A stretch of 33,360 nt of DNA from Clostridiales bacterium (GCA_021202175.1 JAJQDO010000249.1:1-33360); one strand, 5' to 3'. Shown: positions 9,849 through 16,901, counted from the first letter of the stretch. Notes: generated by a model not told the origin, from the letters alone. A program made the numbers and translations.

Positions 9849-11780
9849 CTACTTCGCAACACCGTATATCATAACCTCCCCTGCCCTTTTGGAGCCGGTT
9901 TCTGCAGGTTTAATCTGTGTATAAGCATCTGTATTGGCAATAATAATCGGAATCGTGGTATCAAGCCCCGCTGCTCTGATTACCTCCAAATCTGCTACAA
10001 CAAGAACGTCCCCTGTTTTAATCTGTTGTCCGTTTTCCACTTTTACATTAAAACCTCTGCCTTCTAACGATACCGTATCCATTCCAATATGAATCAATAC
10101 CTCAGCGCCTTCTTTGGATGTAATACCAATCGCATGCCCTGTCGGATACACGGCGCTGATCACTCCATCGCATGGCGAACATATTGTACCATTTTCCGGC
10201 ACCACAGCAGCTCCCATTCCCAATAACCCGGTAGAAAAGGCGTCATCATTTACTTCTGATAATGGAATCAATCTGCCATCTGTCGGCATTTTTAATTCTA
10301 CATATGAAGTAGTTTCTTCCACCTTATCCATTCCGACACTCGCCACATCCGATTTGCTGTCATCCATATTGGATACATTTTTTTCGTCTGCATCTGTCTT
10401 TGCTCCATCCAGAAGCATATTATCATTAAAACCAAACAGGAAGGTCACGATAGCAGCTCCAAAATAAGCGATGGCACAGGCTATCAAAAATCCAACAAAT
10501 CCCTGTCCAATATATCCGGGCAATGTCAGAAGGCTGGTAGTAAGAAGCGTTGGAGCCCCTGCCCCACAAGCCGCAACGATAGCACCTGCGATACCGGAGA
10601 AAACAGCACCAATATAAAACGGTCTTTTATACTTCAATGTGATACCATAAATGGCTGGTTCGGTAATACCGGCAAGCACCGCCGAAATAGCAGCAGAACC
10701 GGAAAGCGATTTCAGCCCCGGATCTTTGGTTTTCAGGAAAACTCCCAAAGTTGCTCCCGCCTGTGCCATATTATGCGGTCCGGTAATAGTAAATAAGGTA
10801 TCTCTTCCATACTGTGCAATATTATTCATAACAATCGGTGCAAATCCCCAATGCAAACCAAACATTACGATGAATGGCCATAACATTCCCAATAAGAGGC
10901 CGGCTATAATTGGGTTGAAACCAACGAGACTGGTATAGCCTGAAGCCAGTAGATTACCAGCAGTATCTGAAATCGGCCCGATCACAAGATAGGTTGCCGG
11001 AACCATAATCGTAATACAGAGTAACGGAACCATAAAACTCTTTATCATTTCCGGCAAAACCTTCTTTAACCATTTTTCCACTTTGGAAAGAACATATACG
11101 GAAATAATAATCGGAATAACAGAAGAAGTATAACTTACCAATGTTACCGGAATCGTAAGAAATGTCAGTGCCTCTCCCGCGGAATACGCACTGGTGATAT
11201 CCGGATACAACAAAGCCGCTGCTATAGCTAACGCAAGAAATTCATTCGTCTTAAATTTTCTCGCCGCTGTAATAGCCAGAAACATCGGCAGATAATTAAA
11301 TACGCCATCCGCTGCCGCATAGAGAATTCGATAAGTTCCCATATCAGAAGTGAGCACACCCACCGTAGTACATAAAATCAGAAGACCTTTCAGCAGACCG
11401 GCTCCACACATTGCTGCCAGTATCGGAGCAAATATACCGGAAATCGTCTCCATAAATAAATTGACCGGATTCTTTTTTTCTCCATCTGCGCCTGCGTCCG
11501 TTCCGTCATCTCCCTCTGCCTGCCCTTTGATATCAGTATTTTTTAGCAAAGCCGCATAGACATCACCCACATGTGTTCCAATCACTACCTGTATCTGTCC
11601 ACCACTTTCAATCACGGAAATGACACCTTCCAGTTGCTCGAGCCTATTTTTCTCTACCTTCTTTTCATCCTTCACTTTGAAACGAAGACGAGTAGCACAA
11701 TGGAAAACAGAGATTACATTTTCTGCCCCACCCACATAAGCAGCAATAGACTTCGTTAAACTGTCATAATTTTTTGCCAT
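9849..11780 (-). CDS. PTS beta-glucoside transporter subunit EIIBCA
   Basis: 643 aa, with all three PTS modules in one chain. EIIB covers residues 1-90, with the phosphorylated cysteine in FHCATRLRFKV (about Cys28). EIIC covers about 110-460, a ten-helix type membrane domain with the conserved GITEPAIYG (about residue 375). EIIA covers about 490-643, with the active histidine in VLIHIGMDTV (about residue 564). It imports a beta-glucoside and phosphorylates it, supplying the GH1 phospho-glucosidase encoded downstream. The start has AAGGAGGAAAATC-ATG. The gene follows the LacI regulator and a 395-bp intergenic region, so it probably has its own regulated promoter. Confidence 0.95.
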   Translation of the reverse strand: MAKNYDSLTKSIAAYVGGAENVISVFHCATRLRFKVKDEKKVEKNRLEQLEGVISVIESGGQIQVVIGTHVGDVYAALLKNTDIKGQAEGDDGTDAGADGEKKNPVNLFMETISGIFAPILAAMCGAGLLKGLLILCTTVGVLTSDMGTYRILYAAADGVFNYLPMFLAITAARKFKTNEFLALAIAAALLYPDITSAYSAGEALTFLTIPVTLVSYTSSVIPIIISVYVLSKVEKWLKKVLPEMIKSFMVPLLCITIMVPATYLVIGPISDTAGNLLASGYTSLVGFNPIIAGLLLGMLWPFIVMFGLHWGFAPIVMNNIAQYGRDTLFTITGPHNMAQAGATLGVFLKTKDPGLKSLSGSAAISAVLAGITEPAIYGITLKYKRPFYIGAVFSGIAGAIVAACGAGAPTLLTTSLLTLPGYIGQGFVGFLIACAIAYFGAAIVTFLFGFNDNMLLDGAKTDADEKNVSNMDDSKSDVASVGMDKVEETTSYVELKMPTDGRLIPLSEVNDDAFSTGLLGMGAAVVPENGTICSPCDGVISAVYPTGHAIGITSKEGAEVLIHIGMDTVSLEGRGFNVKVENGQQIKTGDVLVVADLEVIRAAGLDTTIPIIIANTDAYTQIKPAETGSKRAGEVMIYGVAK

Positions 11781-11922
11781 GATTTTCCTCCTTATATTTT
11801 TGACAAGATTATTTTGTTATCTGTACTTTAGCATTGGAAAATACTGTTCCTCAATCCCCTTTCGATTTTTCTAAGGATTGATGCATAACTCTCATTATTG
11901 TCAAAAAAGTAGTGGTCATATT

Positions 11923-11937
11923 TGTGAAAATATCACA
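11923..11937. promoter_or_regulatory. Palindrome TGTGA-N5-TCACA upstream of the PTS gene
   Basis: TGTGA (11923-11927), five bases, then TCACA (11933-11937) lies about 145 bp before the PTS start. It is a plausible regulator site in the PTS control region. I could not place a convincing -35/-10 pair beside it. It differs from the palindrome in front of lacI, so the two need not bind the same protein. Confidence 0.3.
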
Positions 11938-12025
11938 TGGGTTTTAAAGAAAATTTAAAACAAAGACATATATACCGCATAAAAGTTCTCAAAAAGAAAC
12001 AGAATTATAATTCGCAATATGATAA

Positions 12026-12095
12026 TGATCAGAATGTCAAAAGCCATACATTTCCCTTGCTGGCTAATTTTCTGAATCTTTTGACATCCTGATCA
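12026..12095. repeat. Long inverted repeat between lacI and the PTS gene
   Basis: TGATCAGAATGTCAAAAG (12026-12043) and CTTTTGACATCCTGATCA (12078-12095) are inverted copies matching at 17 of 18 positions, separated by 34 bases. Within the loop GCCA and TGGC can add a small inner stem. Neither strand has a U-tract after the stem, so a simple terminator is unlikely. The remainder of 11781-12175 is AT-rich with no supported gene. Confidence 0.7.
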
Positions 12096-12175
12096 ATAAT
12101 AAAAATATATTCTCATCACTATTTATGCTTTCAACAAAAAAGACAAAATAAACTCTTAATATATTATAACCTCCC

Positions 12176-13264
12176 TCATGTATAGATATATTTCGTTTTA
12201 TCAAACACGCTGTTGCCTTCCTGCATCCGTGTTCTATAATAAGTTCTCGTAATTTCAGTTTCATTATCATCAATATGTCTCATCAAATGTTTCAACGCTG
12301 CCCGATGTCGTCTCGTATGCGTACCTTTCACAATCGTCAGTTTAAGTTCCGAAAGATTCACCGGAGGAACCGCGTCAAATCCTACCAGAGAAATATCATT
12401 CGGAATCCTTATATTCGATTCCAGAAGTGCCTGCACCACACCCAGTGAAATCAGCGAACTTTCCAACACATATGCCGTCGGTCTCCGACTTCCTTTTTCT
12501 ATATTGCGCAACATGTTCATATGAATCTCTTCATAATTTTTTCCCAACCGTATAATACAGTTTTGCGCGTCACCACAGTCCCGTCGTTTCATTTCTTCCA
12601 GAAAGCTCTCTCTTCTTTCTACAAAATTATAAATATCAATCGACTCCGCCAGGTAAACAATCTTACTGTGTCCCTTATCTACCAGATAATCTACACAGCG
12701 GCGGATTCCTTCCCTGTTATCAACCAGGTAACTGTCAATCCCCATATCATAAAAATTGTTGTCACCAACAACAATGGGTACAGAAAGTTTGGAAAGATAA
12801 AGCACATCATTCTGATTCATTTCTGCTCCCATCAAGTAAATTCCTCGTAAATGATGTCCTTTCCACTCTTCCATCCAGCAATCCAGATCATGCACCCTCT
12901 CATCATAGCGAACAAAAGCAAATTCATATCCTTCCTTTTCGACCATCTCCTTCAATTCATCCATGTATGATTCTGAGCCATTATTAGAAATATTAAATGT
13001 CTGCCGTCCCTTTGTTCTCCAATCAGAAATTTGTCGGTCAAATATTACCCCATGTTTAATATACTGCAACATAAGAATCAGCCCACGACGACTCTTCTTC
13101 GGTTTTCTTTCCCTGTCATAATATTCTTTTTCTTTTTGATTCACATAATCAAGTACTTTCCGCCTGGTTTCCCTGCTGACACCTTCCCGGTCATTCAAAA
13201 CCAGTGATACTGTCGCCTCCGACAGGTGAAGTTCTTTCGCTATATCCTTCGATTTTATTCTCAT
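12176..13264 (-). CDS. LacI-family transcriptional regulator
   Basis: 362 aa. The first 50 residues are a LacI helix-turn-helix and hinge: RIKSKDIAKELHLSEATVSL followed by VLNDREGVSRETRRKVL. The remainder is a periplasmic-binding-protein-like effector domain (VPIVVGDNNFYDM, GHSKIVYLAES, DISLVGFDAVPP). A basic stretch between them (RERKPKKSRRG) makes the linker longer than usual. It most likely controls the beta-glucoside PTS operon directly downstream and its own gene. A near-palindromic site with a central CG lies about 135 bp upstream. The start at 13264 follows AAAGGATGGTCTG. Confidence 0.93.
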   Translation of the reverse strand: MRIKSKDIAKELHLSEATVSLVLNDREGVSRETRRKVLDYVNQKEKEYYDRERKPKKSRRGLILMLQYIKHGVIFDRQISDWRTKGRQTFNISNNGSESYMDELKEMVEKEGYEFAFVRYDERVHDLDCWMEEWKGHHLRGIYLMGAEMNQNDVLYLSKLSVPIVVGDNNFYDMGIDSYLVDNREGIRRCVDYLVDKGHSKIVYLAESIDIYNFVERRESFLEEMKRRDCGDAQNCIIRLGKNYEEIHMNMLRNIEKGSRRPTAYVLESSLISLGVVQALLESNIRIPNDISLVGFDAVPPVNLSELKLTIVKGTHTRRHRAALKHLMRHIDDNETEITRTYYRTRMQEGNSVFDKTKYIYT

Positions 13265-13400
13265 CAGACCATCCTTTGTTCTTTCGATGCTGTTTTTCTC
13301 TATGGTTATGGTTTACCTTACATAGTTTTCCTTACATGTTTTTCCAAAACAAGCCTTCTCAATTGGCAGATAGGTCAGTACACCATTTACTCTTGTACTA

Positions 13401-13418
13401 TGAAATAACGTAATTTCA
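13401..13418. promoter_or_regulatory. LacI-type operator candidate upstream of the regulator
   Basis: TGAAATAACGTAATTTCA is an 18-bp palindrome matching at 16 of 18 positions, with the central CG that LacI-family operators usually have. It lies upstream of the lacI gene and overlaps the stop codon of the thpR remnant. Autoregulation is a reasonable inference. I did not find a second copy in front of the PTS gene. Confidence 0.4.
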
Positions 13419-13676
13419 TTGACACAAAACGCGCAGTCCTGCCCCGACCAACGCTTTAATATCTCTGTATCGATTCTGGCCTTCCACGGCAGTTTCCATA
13501 GCTCTTTTGATGCCTGGGATACTATTTTGATTTATCTCGCCTATAAATACCAATGTGATATGGTAATTACTTTTTGGTGCGTACCGGCCGGGAATCGCTT
13601 TTTGCAACTTTTCAGCATCATCAGCCAGTGTATTGCGAACCTTTTCTGGAAGAGCAATTCCGATAAAGAATCTCAT
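13416..13676 (-). pseudogene. thpR: Truncated RNA 2',3'-cyclic phosphodiesterase (ThpR/LigT-like)
   Basis: Only 86 residues remain of a family normally about 180 aa long. The beginning is clear: MRFFIGIALPEKV, then SNYHITLVFIGE containing the first of the two HxT catalytic motifs. The second HxT motif and the C-terminal half are missing, and the frame ends at ALVGAGLRVLCQ, so the gene cannot make a working two-histidine enzyme. The start at 13676 is set by GGGAGGAGACGGAAGA-ATG. The break lies next to the lacI-PTS unit, suggesting that acquisition or deletion at this point removed the 3' half. Confidence 0.8.
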
Positions 13677-13830
13677 TCTTCCGTCTCCTCCCTTCATTGC
13701 GTTACTTAGAAATATGAAATATGTTTTGGAGAAAAACTCCTCTTACACTGTAGTATACAGGCAAATCCATGATGTTACAAATATAATGTCGCTTCATATT
13801 ATCTATTAAAAAACTTTAGAATAGATCGTC

Positions 13831-14026
13831 CCCGAAAGAAATCTTTCATCTTCTTATGAAAATCGTCAGAAAATCGTGAGAAAAAATTGACAACTTCATT
13901 ACAAATATATTGTATACTTAGGCTATCAAAACAAAGAACATTGTTTTGATAGTCATAGATTTTTTCATACTTTTCTCTCTTAAAAAAGATTGGCACAAAT
14001 ACACAGGTATTTGTGCCAGTTCTTTT
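13831..14026. repeat. Direct repeat, copy 1 (196 bp)
   Basis: It aligns without gaps to 23214-23409 at a fixed offset of 9383, with 8 mismatches by my count. Internal structure on the plus strand: TTGACA at 13887, a TGTATACT box around 13911-13918, a hairpin CTATCAAAACAA/TTGTTTTGATAG directly after it, and a strong hairpin near the right end. The minus-strand ORF of the track (13799-13996) is only the repeat read as protein. I do not call it a gene. Confidence 0.9.
13991..14018. terminator. Hairpin terminator inside repeat copy 1
   Basis: TGGCACAAATAC and GTATTTGTGCCA form a perfect 12-bp stem with loop ACAG. The plus strand continues GTTCTTTT and the minus strand ATCTTTTTTAAG, so it can work in both directions. 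The identical hairpin occurs in copy 2 at 23374-23401. Confidence 0.7.
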
Positions 14027-14030
14027 ATAT

Positions 14031-14348
14031 TTATAATCCTAATATAAAACAAAAGGGGATTTTATTCAACAATCCGCCATTGTCTGCAACTTGTGCAAAA
14101 TTTGCACAAGTTGACTCCTCTAACAATTCGCCACCGTCATATATATTTTTCAGATGCTTTGTAACGACGCTCCTGTCCACATCAAAAAGCTGACCAATCG
14201 CTTTTTGCGTTAGCTATACATTGCCCCATTGTACGCGGACCTCAATGCCTTCTTCGTGTGCATCTCTGGTAAACACAAGAAAGTCAACCGTGCTATCACG
14301 GATTTGAAGTTTACGACCATTTTCCGCAGATTCTTTACTTTTGTTCAT
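14031..14348 (-). pseudogene. RhuM-family (virulence RhuM) pseudogene
   Basis: The ATG at 14348 opens MNKSKESAENGRKLQIRDST, continuing into VDFLVFTRDAHEEGIEVRVQ, the N-terminus of the RhuM family. Codon 45 is TAG where the family has tryptophan (GNV-stop-LTQKAIGQLFDVDRS), a one-base nonsense change. The frame then continues through VVTKHLKNI and an STCANFAQVA segment before similarity ends abruptly close to repeat copy 1. Normal members are around 300 aa, so most of the gene is gone. RhuM genes are often found near phage, Fic and defence genes. This one is doubly broken and not functional. Confidence 0.8.
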
Positions 14349-14447
14349 GAACAATCAACACCTTTCTGCGATTTACTATAGCATATCAGTTTTTATTCTG
14401 CAATAAAGTTGAGGAGACCATTAATCTAACTTTTCTTTTTTCAAACC

Positions 14448-14471
14448 TCTCTCTTAAAAAAGACTGGCACA
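14448..14471. repeat. Remnant of the island repeat (right-end part)
   Basis: TCTCTCTTAAAAAAGACTGGCACA matches the stretch TCTCTCTTAAAAAAGATTGGCACA of the 196-bp repeat with one mismatch, in the same orientation. It lies directly after the MNT stop codon. Only this portion is recognisable; the flanking sequence has diverged. Confidence 0.6.
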
Positions 14472-14771
14472 TCACGTTGTTCCATATAATAAGATTCTCT
14501 CCTTTTGAATATCATTTAAAAACATTTTGTCGGATGACTCTGTAGTAACTAAGTCAACCGGTACTGCCAATTCATCCTCCACTGTCAAACGAAAACTACA
14601 CAGTTGAAATAATGAATCCACTTTTCCTTTATCTATCAACAAATCAACATCGCTATCGTCTTTCGCCGTTCCTTTAGCGTAGGAGCCAAATAAAGAAACA
14701 CTCTTAACTCCATGCTTCTCTGCAATAGGAGAAATCTTTTCTTTCAGTTGAAAAATAGTATAAACAGCCAT
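14472..14771 (-). CDS. MNT-domain nucleotidyltransferase (MntA-like antitoxin type)
   Basis: 99 aa. The nucleotidyltransferase signature is intact: SVSLFGSYAKGTAKDDSDVD matches GSxAxG...SDxDL, with the third acidic residue in PVDLVT. Minimal proteins of this kind are usually the antitoxin of MNT-HEPN pairs, where they AMPylate and inactivate a HEPN RNase. No HEPN partner (RxxxxH) is found on either side: upstream is the effector operon and downstream the RhuM remnant. It is therefore an orphan. The start at 14771 has GGAGGAATGTT before it. It lies between two remnants of the island repeat, as if it were a separate cassette. Confidence 0.85.
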   Translation of the reverse strand: MAVYTIFQLKEKISPIAEKHGVKSVSLFGSYAKGTAKDDSDVDLLIDKGKVDSLFQLCSFRLTVEDELAVPVDLVTTESSDKMFLNDIQKERILLYGTT

Positions 14772-14868
14772 AACATTCCTCCAATACTATAAACAATTCT
14801 CCTGCTACAACTAAACTATACCATATCTATTTTTAATAGGCAACGAAATTAGAAGAATAAGAATGCCT

Positions 14869-14886
14869 CTTAAGAAATCTTTCATC
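14869..14886. repeat. Remnant of the island repeat (left-end part)
   Basis: CTTAAGAAATCTTTCATC is identical to the left end of repeat copy 2 (23216-23233) and nearly identical in copy 1. It lies immediately downstream of the last gene of the effector operon. With the piece at 14448-14471 it brackets the MNT gene. Confidence 0.6.
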
Positions 14887-14890
14887 AACC

Positions 14891-15187
14891 TTACTTGCGT
14901 TTAAACCCTGTTTCTATTTTCTTTAGCGTCTTTTCTGGCTGTTCTCGTAAATTTATCAGCGTAATAAACGCAGCTTCCCCATTCATATATTCTGAAATAG
15001 CAGCAAGTTTTTCAGCGGTATATCCCTGAATCATAACTGCATTATTTTTCCTATATGCCTTGTTGACAATCCAATCTTCAAACTCCGCGGCAATATCCGG
15101 ATTGCGATTGAATCTCTCTATCTTTTGCTGCACCAAAAGCGGCAACATAGGCGCTTTTGCATAATAATCTCCTATTATCTTACTCAT
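14891..15187 (-). CDS. Small protein, probable immunity partner of the metallopeptidase effector
   Basis: 98 aa. I do not recognise a family. I chose the ATG at 15187 (MSKIIGDYYAKAPMLP) because AGGGTGG precedes it and it overlaps the metallopeptidase stop codon by 8 bp, a typical toxin-immunity coupling; the track start at 15283 lies well inside the upstream gene. The sequence is soluble and mixed alpha/beta in feel (FEDWIVNKAYRK, TAEKLAAISEYM, FITLINLREQPE), with a basic C-terminus (GFKRK). It is the last gene of the operon. By position and size it should neutralise the HExxH effector, as YezG does for the nuclease two genes earlier. That role is inferred from position only. Confidence 0.7.
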   Translation of the reverse strand: MSKIIGDYYAKAPMLPLLVQQKIERFNRNPDIAAEFEDWIVNKAYRKNNAVMIQGYTAEKLAAISEYMNGEAAFITLINLREQPEKTLKKIETGFKRK

Positions 15188-15872
15188 TTTTCCACCCTGC
15201 TTCCTTAAATGACTTTGCATATGCCCTGGCCTCTGCTTCCACAAACTGGTCATAATAATCCATATAAAACAGATACGTTCCATCCGTCAACGGTATCGGA
15301 GATATGTAGTTTTCGAGATTTTTTCTATATAAATAGTCCGTGAAAGTCTCTAATTTTTCTGCCCGTTCATACTGATATGCATGGCGCATTTCGTGTGCAA
15401 GCGTATCAATTAATTCATTTGGATTATTCAGCAAAGCTCTGTTAATCTCCAATTTGCCTTCAGCATAGTTATAAGAACCGCAATCACAATCTCGTCCATC
15501 ATAATAATCGACTTTTGGATACTTCGCCAAATTCAAATCTTCCGCAAGCACATCCCGTAATTCTTCTACAGCAGTCTTTTTTTCCTTTTCCGTGCATTCT
15601 GTCCAAGATGAATCGTGAAACTTCTCAGCAAGCTCATTTTTCAGAGAAGTCTTTATGTCAAAATCGAAGGAATCTTCCTCAATTCCAAAAATGTTATCGA
15701 TCATCTGCTCTTCCGTTAATTCCTGGGATTCAAGCGGTGTAGCCATCAAATCATCCCAAAAGCGATTTGCTGATTCGACATCATCATTCAGAGGCTGTGA
15801 CCATTTTTCACTTTCCATCCTTTTCCTGTCGGAAACATCTGGTGACGATATGATTTCTGAAAATTTAATCAT
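15180..15872 (-). CDS. Zinc metallopeptidase-like effector (HExxH toxin candidate)
   Basis: 230 aa. The C-terminal half holds a zincin motif, LIDTLAHEMRHAYQYE (HEMRH at about residue 160), and a possible third ligand Glu in FVEAEARAYAKSF near the end. This arrangement resembles metallopeptidase domains at the C-termini of Firmicutes polymorphic toxins. Residues 34-40 read SANRFWD, matching EANTYWD at the same place in the nuclease effector; the two proteins otherwise look unrelated. Residues 40-100 are acidic and low in recognisable structure. No signal peptide or LXG/WXG domain. The start at 15872 follows GGAGGGATTGTAG. It lies 17 bp after the YezG gene and overlaps its own presumed immunity gene. 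The peptidase target is unknown, and a housekeeping peptidase cannot be fully excluded. Confidence 0.75.
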   Translation of the reverse strand: MIKFSEIISSPDVSDRKRMESEKWSQPLNDDVESANRFWDDLMATPLESQELTEEQMIDNIFGIEEDSFDFDIKTSLKNELAEKFHDSSWTECTEKEKKTAVEELRDVLAEDLNLAKYPKVDYYDGRDCDCGSYNYAEGKLEINRALLNNPNELIDTLAHEMRHAYQYERAEKLETFTDYLYRKNLENYISPIPLTDGTYLFYMDYYDQFVEAEARAYAKSFKEAGWKNE

Positions 15873-15889
15873 CTACAATCCCTCCGAAA

Positions 15890-16264
15890 TCAACTGAGAT
15901 ACTTATCTTTCCATTGCTTCTTATATTCGTAAGCATCTTCTGTCAAATCAGTATAATCAAAATCTGAATGCATGGTGCCATTTGCGTCAACGATCATTGT
16001 CATATTCGTCCACAGTTCGTCTTTTGACGCTTCGCGATCCTTAAACACGGCCTTGTCAACTTTCTTGAAACTATCTGCAATCTTCTTCTCCGATGTGCCA
16101 GGAATATCAAATCCATTGATATATTTCCCATTCTTCTGAATGTAAAAGGAATATGCATATGATGCCGCTCCGTATTCCAGGTAAATCACCAGCTTATCCC
16201 ATTCCGACGGAAGGCATCTACACACCTGATCAAATATAATCTGAAATGTTTTTTTCTTTATCAT
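15890..16264 (-). CDS. YezG-family immunity protein (DUF600)
   Basis: 124 aa. Two features identify the YezG/DUF600 family: the run PSEWDKLVIYLEYG near the N-terminus, and WTNMTMIVDANGTMHSDFDY ending in an acidic DLTE and a WKDKYL tail. In Bacillus subtilis YezG neutralises the nuclease toxin YeeF, which carries the same class of toxin domain as the gene just upstream here. I take the ATG at 16264, one base after the toxin stop, with GGAGGAG nine bases before it, instead of the longer track start at 16315. Tight coupling to the toxin gene supports its role as that toxin's cytoplasmic antidote. Confidence 0.88.
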   Translation of the reverse strand: MIKKKTFQIIFDQVCRCLPSEWDKLVIYLEYGAASYAYSFYIQKNGKYINGFDIPGTSEKKIADSFKKVDKAVFKDREASKDELWTNMTMIVDANGTMHSDFDYTDLTEDAYEYKKQWKDKYLS

Positions 16265-16265
16265 A

Positions 16266-16901
16266 TCAATCGTCTCCTCCATTTCTAAACACCCGGACCG
16301 AGGTATCTCCGTCAATACTGTAGGTCACCCTGATTTCAGAAGGTCTGTTAGAATCTCCTTTGTATTCCGGCTCCACTTTCATTCTCACATCCGCACCAGC
16401 ATCGACAGCCTTTGCCAATTCATTTTCCATTCTGGCATAATCGCCTCGGTTAAGTTTTTCATCCATCGCGACCAGGTTCTCCAATTTATCTGAACCACCA
16501 AAACGGTGTGCGATCAAATGACCCTTTTCGTCCCCGTCCAAATTGTCACCTTTTCCGACAACATCCATACTGTCCATACTTCGTTTTGATGATACTGCCT
16601 TCTGTAACTGTCCTTCTACTGATTTTGTTCTGCCGTTGCTATCAGTCTCATAATGGAATCCATCCACCTCAAAATTATTGTCCGGCAATAAATTGTCTCC
16701 TACACGATAAATTTTTCCACTATCATCCGTGTATATATCAGATGACAGATCCTGATCTTTCAATCTGGCTACTTCATTGTCCCAATATGTATTTGCTTCT
16801 TGAGGGGTCATTCCCTCTTGTGGCTGGATTTCGTGAAATCCCTGTCTTTCAGGAGTTTGCATTTTAATTTCTGTAAGGTCCGATGTTCTTATTTCACCCA
16901 T
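16266..16901 (-). CDS. DNA/RNA non-specific endonuclease effector (Endonuclea_NS_2 type)
   Basis: 211 aa. The C-terminal domain (about 70-211) has the family's order of motifs: KGHLIAHRFGGSDKLENLVA with the catalytic-type histidine, then MDEKLNRGDYARMENELA, a VEPEY strand and a final IRVTYSIDGD strand. This is the toxin domain of YeeF-like polymorphic toxins. There is no LXG, WXG or signal peptide. Instead a short 70-residue leader carries QEANTYWDNEVARL, whose EANTYWD matches SANRFWD of the metallopeptidase two genes on. The ATG overlaps the ATPase stop (TGATG) with GGGAGAG upstream, so translation is coupled to the ATPase. The YezG immunity gene follows at once. The position of the GH dipeptide fits DRGH-type nucleases although the preceding residues here are DEK. 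Confidence 0.87.
   Translation of the reverse strand: MGEIRTSDLTEIKMQTPERQGFHEIQPQEGMTPQEANTYWDNEVARLKDQDLSSDIYTDDSGKIYRVGDNLLPDNNFEVDGFHYETDSNGRTKSVEGQLQKAVSSKRSMDSMDVVGKGDNLDGDEKGHLIAHRFGGSDKLENLVAMDEKLNRGDYARMENELAKAVDAGADVRMKVEPEYKGDSNRPSEIRVTYSIDGDTSVRVFRNGGDD

Noticed and set aside
13799-13996. Minus-strand ORF of 65 aa in the repeat, and its partner at 23164-23433
   Set aside because: Both are the 196-bp repeat read through. The start is a GTG inside a terminator hairpin, there is no ribosome site, the protein ends differ outside the repeat, and I recognise no family.
14349-14471. Search for a HEPN toxin partner of the MNT gene
   Set aside because: No ORF with an RxxxxH motif and adequate length lies on either side; only the RhuM remnant and a repeat piece are present.
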